This document shows positions 50,859 to 62,148 of a stretch of 64,000 bases of DNA, piece after piece. The notes below the pieces were generated by a model, which searched no databases, was not told where the DNA came from, and saw only the letters and a list, made by a program, of their open reading frames with translations. The number at the start of each line of letters is the position of its first letter. Within the stretch, counting starts at the first letter, position 1. The position numbers and the translations under genes were made by a program. Location: NCBI GenBank assembly GCA_945643635.1, contig CALZFC010000005.1, positions 3,023,001-3,087,000 of the forward strand, in the 5' to 3' direction. The DNA comes from Allodiplogaster sudhausi. Lineage: Eukaryota; Nematoda; Chromadorea; Rhabditida; Diplogasteridae.

Positions 50859-52105
50859 GTGGCACGGGGTGGACAAGGACTTCAGTTCTGCTGCAGCCAC
50901 TGGCGCATGACGACGTGCAGTTCTGTCTCTCTGGTTAGGAAGAAAGATATGGCTAAATACTATTCTCACAAGTAAGAAACATCAACAGCACCTTCAAAAT
51001 CCATCGATAATTTAAATCTACGATTGTGAAGCAGATCAAGTCACAAAAGTGATCAGTAAGCGGCGGTGCATTGGACAGTGTGCAGTTTTAAGTCTCCCTG
51101 CCTACCCAGCACACTTGCAACTTGCCTTTCGACACCTTCTCTAGAAGGCATTCAAACTCTCCTCTCTTTCTCTCTCTCTCTTTATCTTTCTTTCTCTTTC
51201 TCCTTCTCTCTCTCTCTCTCTCTCTCTTCCTCCAATTCAATGGATGCAATGTAGTGGGAGTGAGGTAGTGTCCCTAATTTGGCTCGGGCCACCCCGACGC
51301 CCTTCATTCTCGACATGGGCTAACAAGAGATTAGCGCAAGTTCTTGTGGTGGCTGATATGCCGGAATGCACTTCTTCTCTCCTTTCTTGAAAAGCACATT
51401 TAATTTATTTCGATCGTAATTCGCACTTACTCTCAAGAATACCTTTTCTCTCTAACAATCTCTGAGATCAAATTGTGCTTGCCTCTTTCACTCCTTTTGT
51501 TTGTTCTCACTCGACAACTTTACCGTTCCAAACCTTTGACGCTTGTTTTATCTGAGGTCATCTTTGAAATAGATAGAATCTCGCAACGATCAAAGCCTCT
51601 TCACTCCCAGCTGAAGGCCACACGAGGAATGCAAAGGCTGGAGATTACAGTTTCTCTAGTCAACTTTCTCGTCGTTTCTCTTAGTTCCTGAGATAATTTC
51701 TATGTAGTTAGTCTCCCTCCAACTACATGATCGCACTCAGGTCATGAATAACGTCGGACTTACAACACCTCTTTCAGTCTATATTGAGTCTGCCCTCAAC
51801 AAAATGTTATGGTAGCAATAGTGGCTGGAAAATAAGCATAATATGTAAAATGATTAAATAATAATGCCACCAAGAAAAGATTCATTTTATAGACGATTTA
51901 TTCTATTTGACAAATGCGGAAAACAAATAGCAAAACGAATAATTAATTAATATATCAGCTAGCGAAACATGAGATCAACCATGCAAGCAAAAGGACTACA
52001 CGGAAATGGAGCGAGTTGGAGAAGCGGCAATCTAGGCAAGCTCGGATAATGAGAAAAGGGCAAGAGGGTACCACGCATGAGAGAGTGAAAAGATGGAGAG
52101 AAGGA

Positions 52106-52136
<31 letters not shown>

Positions 52137-52949
52137 GAGAGAGCAAGAGAGAGGAAGCCATCACATTAAAGGAACATTGCCACTGGCAATGGCAGACTTG
52201 AATGCGTAATCTTATATTGTCAAGATGAGCGTTGAAAACTACTATCCTTAAACTTGTGACTTCTATAGTAAAATAGCGTCGTCAATATTTGCGGCACTCA
52301 CTGACTTGGCTGCTTGAATACAAGAGTGCCAAAAAACAATATATGTATATAGAATAAAGAGCTGTATCAAAAAGGCATGAAGTATAGGTGAACATAACTA
52401 ACTCTCAAAAGTTCTCGCGTTGCTGCAGCATTGGAAATTTTGTGAAATGAGGTCAAGAAAAATAAAATAAATGTTCAACATGCCAGTTAGTGTGCGGAAG
52501 ATGAAAGAAGTAAAGCAATTGTCGCGAGTGACAAATGGAAGTTCGGTAAGAGCAATCAACGGATCTGCCAACGAAGACAACTCACGCGCGGCAGAAGAGA
52601 GGCATGAAGAAAAGTGAGAAAGAGATCACATAGAGAGGGAGAGAGAGAAGGAGAGAAGGAGAGAGAGAGAGAGGGACACTGAGAGAGAGAGATTGAGAAG
52701 AGAGAAAGAGGACACAGTAAAAAAAAGCAGACGAAGATTACAAGTACGGAAGATGACCAATTACGAAGAACAAGAAGAAGGCAGTGGTGAGTGAGTGAGG
52801 AGCAGAGGGAAGAGCGATTGATTTGATCGAGAACAACTACGGAAACTATGAAGAGTACCAGGGAGAGTTGGAGGGTCACTCGAGAATTGCAGCTTATTCC
52901 ATTCAGGAGTTCAACCGGTACGAATCTCTTTAGGTGAGGAGAGTGTAGA

Positions 52950-52989
52950 TGAGAAAGAGAGAGCGAAAGAGAGAGCGAAAGAGAGCGAA

Positions 52990-53035
<46 letters not shown>

Positions 53036-53053
53036 CGAAACAGAGAGAGAGAG

Positions 53054-53103
<50 letters not shown>

Positions 53104-53168
53104 GCACAGAGAGAGAGCGAAACAGAGAGAGAGAGCTAGAGAGAGAGCGAGAGAGAGAGAGAGAGCGA
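52950..53168. repeat. Long imperfect (GA)n array
   Basis: About 220 bp of GA units with scattered C, the longest such array in the window. Confidence 0.95.
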
Positions 53169-53847
53169 AGATGCTGAAGAACAATGATGGGCAGCAAGGT
53201 CGATCACTCTGATTATACTCGTCACGAAGAAGAGACTCACGGGACAGCATGATCAGCCAAATTCTTAATGACTTTTTCTACGCTTACTTCTCTCTTTCTC
53301 TCGCTCTCGAAATGTTTTAACGGTATATGCCGATACAGGGAACCATAACACATGTAATGCTGACGGTGAGAGCTGACTGCATCGCGCTGCAAAAGAACTC
53401 GGTAGTATTTTTGAGCGGTTTCACTCACGCTCACTGTATCTCTCGTTCTCTTTTTCTCTCACTCTCTCTGTATCTCTTGTTCTCTCTTTCTCTCACCCTC
53501 TCTGTCTCTCCCGTTCTATTTCTCACCCCCTCTCTCTCTCTCCTACTAAAGCGGCCGGTAAAGTGCCACGGCCCCCGCCTAATGTGATAGACCGCTCAGC
53601 GACGCGTAAATGGCTCTTTCTACTCATGAAATGGTAAAAGAGGACCAAGAATGTGGAGAGAGACGGAAAAGCACCGGGAGAGGCAGTTTGAGACAAAGAA
53701 GGATAGAGTTCCCTGTGTTCTCTTCAGCAGACAGCACAACTATTTCGGAATGCAAACAGAGGAAAGCATGTGGCTAAGGAAGCAAAATATTAAGAAATTG
53801 GCAGGGTATGCATAAATACGATGATGAGACACAAACAAAGGATTGAA

Positions 53848-53935
53848 GAGAGAGGGAGAGAGAGAAAGAGAGAGGGAGAGAGAGAAAGAGAGAGGGAGAG
53901 AGAGAAAGAGAGAGGGAGAGAGAGAGAGAGAGCGC
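53848..53935. repeat. (GAGAGAGGGAGAGAGAAA)n minisatellite
   Basis: An approximately 22-bp unit built of GA with a GGG and an AAA interruption, repeated about four times. Confidence 0.9.
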
Positions 53936-54154
53936 GAGGAAGAAAGTGACCGTAATGCTACGCAGAAAGGGAGTCATAGAAGGGGAGGAAGATGAACAAG
54001 GGCAAAGATGACGGATGAGGAATACAAAATGCATACGAGCTAACAAGAAAAGGGTAGTGAGAGGGAGGCAGGCACCATTCGCAACAGCTATGAGGCAAGT
54101 CATGAAACACTCATCAGAGGGCATTTTAGTGTGTCTGGGTTATGGTATGTCTGC

Positions 54155-57100
54155 TCAGACGTCTGTGATGGTGGGAGCAATGCGACAGACGACACTCGAG
54201 GCATGCTCGCTGATGGGAGCCGGCGGAGGCAGATTGATGATTGCGTCGATGGCATCCAGGCCGTCCTGCACACACTTATATTTTATTAGCTAGGAGGAAT
54301 AATTGATTTTTAAGATATACGGTGGAAATGAAACTAGAATATATACATCACTTGAAAAGAAACAAGCAACGATGTACGAATCAGATAAAGGGAAAACTGT
54401 AAAAGAACTAACGTGAGAACAACAGGGCGGAGGTTTCGGCTTGCGGGGAGGCGGAGGAGGCGCCGGCGGCTTTCTCAAAATTTTGCAATCATTAGGGAAA
54501 CACTTTCAGCCATTAAGCTCCATTTGTTTTAATGCCTTGAAATAACAAATAACACTACTTTATCATGCTGTTATGGTAATCAGGAGGGAAATGCATAGAA
54601 GAAAGAAAAGAAGAAAGAGACTTAGTGAGTGTGCCGGAGGGCCGTGGTGGCCGACGCAGTTCCCAGTGACCGGAGAAGCGGAATTCGAAACTACCGACGC
54701 TGCTCTTCGCTGCTCGTTTATCTTCTTCTAGAACAAAGCTAACTGTGAACCAAATTCGTGCTTTAATCGGGTTTGAATATGTTTCGAAAGACTGTATTCT
54801 CTCTCCCTCTCTCACACACATACTCTCTCTTTTCTCTCTAACCATGATCTCGCTCTCGAGCCTCTCAATGCTCTCTGCCATCTCTGCAGTCATCTGCTCG
54901 TCCACTCCCGTTGTTGTTGTAATCGGAAAAGGTAATTATTACAAACACATCGGCACTGCATTTTAAAATTAATCCTAAAAAGTTGCGAAAAGAAAAAAAT
55001 CTGAAACCGGTGGCGGCGGCGGTGGCAAATCGTGTGGAGAAGGATTGGGGCAGTGGTTCTGCTCGAGCCGCAAGCCCCCCTCGCAACACGAGTGGTGATG
55101 ATCACTGATATTTATTCATTATTTTAAAGCAAATAATTTGCAAATCAGATCAATACAATTCAATTGCTTCTTAGCCGAGTACCGATTCTGTTGCGAAGTT
55201 GTTGCTGCCGTTGCTTTCGAAGAAGTACTCGGGAGGTGATTCTCACGCCGTTGAGAGGCATGCGCATAATTGCCGATGTTATTACCGCAGTGATTTCCTC
55301 GGTTATCTGGAAATAATAGGAAAATTTGCAAAACAAGGCAAAAATTGCGTGCCGCCAGCAGGGGTCGAACCTGCGACCTTGGGCTTATTAGACCCACGCT
55401 CTAACCGACTGAGCTATGGCGGCTTATGGCTAGAGTCACACACTATAGGACAACTTCTTTTGATCGTGCCAGTGTCGTTAGCAGTGGTATGATGTGGACG
55501 AGGAAGCGTGCCTGAGGCGACGACGCCGGCAGTGGAAGTTTCCGGTGGCTGGAGGGCGTCGAAGTGATTGCCTGTCCGAATGTCAATGGTAATCTTGTTT
55601 ACTATTTCCACTTCAATTAAAAAAAGAACGATTGGAACAAACGTCAATGCCATTTAGTGAGTGGATGAGCCCGAACCTGTGGCTGCCCCGACAAGAGGTG
55701 TTCTGACGGCCCCCGTTGGCACAAATGGGGGGGTTGCTATTGCCGTGGCACGAGAGCCTGAGCATAGATCGTTACAGTAGTACGAGATTCGGAATGAGAA
55801 AGCAAAGGAAGGTAGACTGAGAGAGAGAGAGAATGTTTAGATGTAGAGATGCAGAGATCCCAGAGATTTGAACTTATGAAAGAATGTTCTTACTAGAAGG
55901 TGCGTCAATGTCCATGGAGCATACGGAGGGAGTTCTGAGTGAGATTGTGTCGGAGAGGAAGGCACGGCAGCGGCATTTCGGACAGGTTTGGTCAGCTCTT
56001 TCACGCAGGAACTTTTGCAAGCACCTGCAAGTTCAATATTGATCTGTATTAACGTAAATAAGTAAAGTGAGCATATCATTTCTATGGTGAAAATAAATTA
56101 CTTATGGTTAGCAAATATAATTTATAAGTGCAGTAAGAGCCGTGCCTTTCATGGAAGATATGCGAGCAGCGCAGCGCCTGGAGGCTATCGTCCTTCGTGG
56201 CGTATCGTTGGCCGCAGAAGTTGCAGAAGAGTTCCATCTCCTGAGTCAACGACGAAACGGCCTTGCGGGCGACCTGACAACGGAGAGATCGAATTGCAAT
56301 TATATTAATAATTAATCCATTGTCAACACAGAGTTATTAAATGCAAAGTAAAGGAAAATGTTCTAATGTTATAAATACTTTTTGTAAGGGCTTTGCCAAA
56401 AAATTTGTCTGTCCCGAAATAGAAATATAAATAAATATGCAGTAAACATAAATATGCACTTCTTCGCTGTCGTCGTCGTTGAGCTGCGCGTACAGCTCAG
56501 CCAATCGCATGTGGCATTTCAACATCGAGTGCTGCAATGGAAGAACTTGCGGTCGCTTGTAAGATTTGCATTTCATGTTTCCTCATTTTTATATTAGTTG
56601 AATATTGTCAATCGATCCCTTAAATAATGAAGCAGCTTCTAAGTGAATTGGCGCAAAACACCTGCCAACTTTGCTTTACATTCGCACCTCAGGAATGTGA
56701 GAGGGAAGGGAGAGATGCAGAGGAATCAGGGAGAGACATACGAGTGATTAGAGAGGAGAAAAAGAAGCAGAGCAAAGGTAACTAAGATGGAGAGAGTAAG
56801 AGAGTGAACGAGAGAGGAGAAAGAAGAGAGCGAGCTTGTCATGTCAAAGGAAAGTGATGATGTGGTCGAAGGGTGCAGACTCCGGACCAAACACTCGCCG
56901 TTTCCGGCCCGTCACTCTCGCAGCCATTATGACTGACTGATTTTTGAGCCGGGGCAAGCATGTGAGATACGAGAGAGAGAGAGAGAGAGAAGAGAAAGGG
57001 AGAGAGAGAGAGAGAGGGTGAGAGAAAACAAGCAGACAGTGGAAGAACGAGAGAGAGAGAGGAAAGAAGTGAGAGACAGACAAACAGAGAGAATAGGTCA

Positions 57101-57417
57101 ATCATCGCGATGAAGACAATTACGAACCTTGCAGGCGATGATTCGCGCGATCTCGAGACATTTCTTGTTCAGCGAGATTGCCTGAAGCACTGATATTTTC
57201 TTTTTACATATTCATAGTTAAGTTTCAATAGAAAGCAATAACGAACGAATTTACCTCGAACAAAGAGTATGAGAGAGAGAACGAGGTTAAAAGAGAGAGA
57301 GAGAGAGAGAGAGAGTGAGAGTGAGAGCGCGAAAGAGAGATTGAGAGGGGAAAGAGAGAAAGAAAGAGAGAGCGATAGGGGAAGAGAGAGAGAGAGAGAG
57401 AGGGAAAGAGAGAGAGG

Positions 57418-57453
<36 letters not shown>

Positions 57454-60046
57454 AAGAGAATAATGAACATTGTGGTGTAGACTGCCGACCTGGCACTCGC
57501 ACTGGCCAGAGTAGTGGGAGCGGCTCTCCGACGCTGACTTGGCCATACTCGCCAACACGAGCATCTCTCCTCAAAATTTGCGCATAATATTAGTTAATAT
57601 TATTAAATTTGTATTTGAATTATATTTGTACATTGTTCAGCTCAGTTCTGTATTTGTTTTTACTCTCTTCAATGAATGCACAAACCTTGACGATCAGCAC
57701 ACGCCCTCATAATGCGAAAGGCCTCCTCATAGCGCGCCCACGACTTCTTAATCATAGTAATAAAGTGAGCATTCAGGCCAATGCTTGCACAGTCTTTCTA
57801 TCGTAATCCACTTACCGTAATGGTCTCCTTGGCCTCGGACTCTCCGAGTTCCCTGAAGATGTCGGCGAGGCTGCAGAGGCAGCGTGCATGGAGAGTGCGG
57901 TTGCCGCATTCCGCAGACAGTCGAAGGGCTTCCTAAGCAAATAAGAACTTCTTTCAACATTACGCTACCATCAGAGTCTCAGGAAGTTAATGGTAAAATT
58001 ATGAAAAATGCTTAAAAAATAAAAGAACTGACATCGCAGGCCTCCTTCGCATCGACGAGACTGCCGCGGAGTCGGAGTGCAATGGAGAGATGGAGAAGAG
58101 CAAGGGCACGATATCTGAGAGAAGGAGATCACTGATGCCTCACCTCTTCCCCTTCCTTACTTGGCATGCACATCTTCGATCGTGACTGTTTGCACCACGG
58201 CCAAGGCGTTCCTCAGGAAGATCAGGGCTTTGGTCAGGTCACTAAACAAGAAACCATCAGCAATTCACAAAGGATTGATGACTTCTGGGAATTGGGTAAT
58301 GACAGAAAGTAGAAGAGGGAGATAAAGAGTGAATGAAACTGACCGAAGTAAAGTGAAGAGACTGCCAAGAGCCACACACACCTATAAAAAATATCCTCTC
58401 TGATTAAAACTAGGATGAAATTATTGGACCATAATAATGTTTTTCCTTAATTTTGTAAGAAAAGTAACCTGAAGTTCGAGAAGGCGATCGTCTGTATTGT
58501 TGGCGACGTGCATGGCTTGTTCGCAAGCCTCGAGTGCGGACTGGAACTGGCTCACGCCGAGGAACGCGAGGGCGATCGCTTAGTTACAAACTTATTATTT
58601 TATATCTTGTTGCTTTATATATTCATACGTTAAATAGAAAATAAATAAATATTTATGCTATTAATTCTTACAATTGGAAAAAAAACAAAATAGAAACTGA
58701 GATGAGCGTATCCGGGCGTCCGTGGATCCATTGAAGGGTGTTGAAGCGAAGCCTTGCCGTAGGATAAAGCCTTACTGTAAGAAGGAATATGATGGCATAA
58801 ATTGTCAGAAGATTACCGACAGAATGCCAAAATGGAATGTAGAATAAACCTGTAGTCAGCGAGCCTCTCATAAGCCTTGGCGAGATTTAAGAAGGCTTCC
58901 GACTTCATGTATCTGCAGAGGAAAGGGGCACGAGGGTGAGTATAACGGAGTGCTAATTCAGTTATTTGAGTGCAACTTAAGTTTAAAAAAGATGAATTAC
59001 GGAGCGGACTCGTCATTTTTCTCGGAGGCGAGTTCCATCTGGAGCAGCGAATAGTGGAGGGTGGCCTCGCAGTCGCCCGCGTCGCAGAAGGCTTGGGCCA
59101 GGTAGCCAAGGGTGATGAAACGATCTTCCGGATTTCTCAACACAAACTCTTTCATTATTAGTACTTTATCTATCAAGAAATAAAAACACCAAACAATAGT
59201 AGGACTGAGACAACAAAGAAGAGCTGAATAAATTAACGAACTGCAAGGTGTTGAGAGCATTTGTCCACTTGGCAACAGCTTGCTGATGATGTCGTTGGTG
59301 ATAGAGACGGACACCGGCCTGTCAATTCATTTAACTCACTAGAAATTGATAGAACTTGTAATATAATCGAATGAATTGTAGAACATAATACTTGAAGACA
59401 TATAGGAGAGGAACCTGCATCTGCTGCTTGGCGACTCTCTGTCCCATTCTCTTGAGGAAGGGCTGCCTGGCTGGTTGTCTCTGCTGTGCTCTCTGCCTCC
59501 TCGGCTGACTCAGTCCACTTCTGCTTCTTTTTCTGCTGCAGCTGTGCGCCTGTGGGCATTGGAAATTTAGTGGCAAGGTTAGGTCCCTTTAATTCTCTCA
59601 CTTAATCGCTCAGATGATAGGCAAAACATTTTTAATATTCCTTAATTGCTTTTCTTACTCCACCCTGCCATTCAGCCCTCGTAATGGACATCGCTCTGTT
59701 TCTCTCTTCTTTATATCTCTATATTTCTCTCTCTCTTGCCACCCTCTCTCTTCCTCTCTCACTCTCTGTTTCTCAATCTCTCCCCTATCTCTCTCCGACT
59801 GACCTCAGCCCAGCGTGCCGACCACTGCTCAAACGGCGTAGGGGCCTGGCTGGCGCTACGCCGGCGACGCCGACTGCGGCGGTGGCCGGAGTGGTCTCCG
59901 CACCCCAGGGATACTGTGGCTGGCTTGGTCGGGTGTACGGTATGCAGAGGGACGTCGTCTAAGCTCTCTTCTACCGTGACGCGCTGCCGCACACCCATGG
60001 ACGCCTCAAGAATCCAGCTAATCTCACGGTCAACTCTATCATCCAA
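54155..60046 (-). CDS. rpy-1: Rapsyn (TPR and RING-H2 receptor-clustering scaffold), extended
   Basis: Rapsyn gathers acetylcholine receptors at synapses. The minus-strand exons give an N-terminal part with a basic stretch, then TPR repeats starting [20 protein letters not shown]. They continue with [70 protein letters not shown] and [26 protein letters not shown]2 finger follows: [41 protein letters not shown]. Vertebrate rapsyn ends there, but this frame runs on for many exons. They contain [20 protein letters not shown], polyproline ([16 protein letters not shown]) and a terminal APTITDV, which has a PDZ-ligand look. Start uncertain: M at 60046, or M at 59998 (MGVRQR, glycine second as in myristoylated rapsyn but a poor motif). 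The intron after HER has a GC donor. A tRNA gene sits in a late intron. Confidence 0.88.
55350..55423 (-). tRNA. tRNA-Ile (anticodon AAU)
   Basis: A full cloverleaf read on the minus strand: acceptor GCCGCCA/TGGCGGC, D stem GCTC/GAGC, anticodon stem TGGGT/GCCCA with loop CTAATAA (anticodon AAT), variable AGGTC, T arm GCAGG TTCGACC CCTGC, discriminator A. It has no intron. It lies in an intron of the rapsyn gene, same strand. Confidence 0.96.
56143..56144 (-). other. GC splice donor (GC-AG intron) inside RING finger
   Basis: The exon ends CATGAAAG followed by gcacgg. Joining to GTGCTTGCAAAAG restores SHIFHERCLQKF, the conserved rapsyn RING. No GT is usable here. Confidence 0.9.
57278..57460. 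repeat. Long (GA)n microsatellite in rapsyn intron
   Basis: About 180 bp, GA on plus, so CT on the coding strand. A similar run at 56968-57018 lies in the neighbouring intron. Confidence 0.94.
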
Positions 60047-60356
60047 AGATCATTTTAAATGTTACTTATACAAAAATGATTTGAAAGTAATGACAAACTC
60101 GTTGAGAATGCGGGCGTGAATGGTTGGAGTGCCGGACGTCGCATGAGCACCAACCAACGGCAGTTGCTCAGGCGGTGGCTAGCAGAGCATCCACGAAGTC
60201 TAGGCAAGCTTGTTTAATAACTAATTACATTCAATTATGTTAACAATCAACAAGAATGCACATAAATCGTGTCGGAGAAATAGAGGATATAAATGAATGA
60301 GGAACTGGAGGAAGAAGACGAGGAGAGTAATGAGAGAGAACGAATAGAGAAAAGTT

Positions 60357-60389
<33 letters not shown>

Positions 60390-60651
60390 TGAATGATACA
60401 GAGGAAATACTGAAGATGTGACGCCTCTGAGGAAACGGCTGCAGGCACGGCGACAGGGCTGGACTGCAAAAGCCGTGAGATGAAGATTGATGGAGGAGGC
60501 AGAGGCAATGATCAGGGAGAAAGAGAGAGATCGAGAGAGGGAGAGAAGACAGAGAGAGAGAGAGAGTGAGAGAGAGAAAGAGAGAGAGAGCGGAGGGAAC
60601 AGATGTACAATGCAGAGAACATGCCGTCCAGAGAGATGAATAAGCAATAAA
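60047..60651. other. 5' flank of rapsyn
   Basis: A GA-rich stretch (60358-60387, 60517-60592). A weak minus-strand frame, TSGTPTIHARILNE, at about 60070-60140 may be a further upstream rapsyn exon. Confidence 0.4.
60644..60651. repeat. 8-bp target-site duplication, left (GCAATAAA)
   Basis: GCAATAAA lies directly outside the left end of the inverted-repeat element. It is repeated at 63018-63025. Confidence 0.7.
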
Positions 60652-61472
60652 GTCACCATGTCAGAATAGCAACGTCAATATAGCAACACGTTGTAAAAAG
60701 GACATTTCAACACCGTACTTCTGGCAATGGTACATTTGAGCAGCGTAGCCTAATCGCAACGAAACGGCGGCCATTTGAGCAGCTAGTCAAACGAGCGCCA
60801 AGGAAATAGAGCAAAAGCGACACATGAGCGACAAGAAAACGTTTTAGCAATGGGAAATGAGCAACGGGCTAGATACCACTTCTGGTATTGGAAGTGGTAT
60901 TGGGGGCCTCTGAAACCCAATACCACTTTCACCTGCGACAATTGAGCAACGACATTTGAGCAACGACTTTTGAGCAACGGGCTAAATCTTCGCCGGGGGG
61001 CCTATGAGACCCAATGGGTCAATGCCTGCGACATTTGAGCAACGACATTTGAGCAACGGGCTAAATCTTCGTTGGGGGGCCTATGAGACCCACTGGGTTC
61101 CAACTACGACATTTGAGCAACGACATTTGAGCAACGGGCTAAATCTTCGTTGGGGGGCCTATGAGACCCAATGGGTCAATGCCTGCGACATTTGAGCAAG
61201 TAGACAATTGAGCAACGGGCTAAATCCTTTTCGCTGGTATAGGTATCAGACCCACTGGATCCAAACAAGCAATATCTTTTTCTCTCGTATAATGGAGACA
61301 CAATGGGTCCCTTTTCCTGCATCTATATATGTACTTATACAATTGAGCAATGGAAAATCAATGTCAATATGGCTGTTATCCGAGAAACTTATACTCACAG
61401 TCGTGCATGTGTACTTAAAATGTAGCTCGCCATGATATTTGAAACGCTGACAATACTACCAATAACATGACA
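60652..61472 (+). repeat. Left arm of foldback element
   Basis: Reverse-complement match to 62149-63017, with repeat-number differences between the arms. The peptide-like frame with FEQRHLSNGLNLRWGAYET repeats is just the satellite translated. Confidence 0.88.
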
Positions 61473-62148
61473 ATCCATAATAATTATTTTGACCACTTCA
61501 ACTACTGAAAATCGCATGTAAAACTTATCAGATCATTCTTGAGTGTTCGTAGCAAACTACAGGCCCTATTAATGTCGCTTAGGACCCCTCGATAATTCCA
61601 AATACCTAATCAGGGTCCCAATTTTCGGTCATTTGGGTTTTCTCTAATTCTAAAGTGACACATTTGCAGAAATTTGCATATTTCCATTCTTATTATATTC
61701 GTGCGGAAATAAGAGATGTTGAATATCTACATATTGTACAATATACATTCGCTACTTGACTATGTGAGTCTCGTCATCTCGGAATGGTATATAAACCTTC
61801 GATCAGCAAACTCACGGCTGCTCTTCACTGGACTTCCCTCTCACTTCCGTCCATAGATCCACTCGCAAGCTGTTGACCCTCTATTTACTCTCTCTGTCTT
61901 AATATACCTCTCTCCGCTTCTCAGCTCGTGTTCCTGCACTTATTCCCTGTCCGTCTCATGGTAGGATACAACAGAGATAATCATGCCATAAAATTTAACC
62001 AAATTAATATTTTTACTCCTGCTACTATGGGTGAAAATATGCTTATTTATGCAAATCAGCACTCAAGAATTCTCTGATAAATTTTCAATACGATTTTCAG
62101 GTGAAGTGGACAAAATAAGTATCATAAAATGAAAAAAAAAAATAATTG

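Larger units (their letters stand above)
50859..54154. other. Intergenic between rapsyn and Cys-loop receptor; weak exon-like frames
   Basis: Over 3 kb with heavy CT/GA repeats: CT at about 51165-51228, GA at about 52630-52700, 52960-53165 and 53848-53935. Three plus-strand frames look mildly coding: about 52816-52920 (EGHSRIAAYSIQEFNR), about 53320-53420 (GTITHVMLTVRADCIALQKN) and about 53548-53630 (GKVPRPPPNVIDRSATRKWL). They do not join into a recognisable protein, so I do not call a gene. Confidence 0.4.

Noticed and set aside
52556..53197. A 213-codon minus-strand frame, Leu/Ser-rich
   Set aside because: A product of the GA array; no domain or splice support.
44891..60046. Rapsyn and the receptor as one operon
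   Set aside because: The 3.3 kb gap with large repeats is far longer than nematode operon spacing (about 100 bp).
60960..61240. Regularly spaced ~90-bp repeats resembling a CRISPR array or coding tandem repeats
   Set aside because: This is animal DNA. The spacers are repeats themselves, and the whole array is mirrored in the other arm of a transposon.
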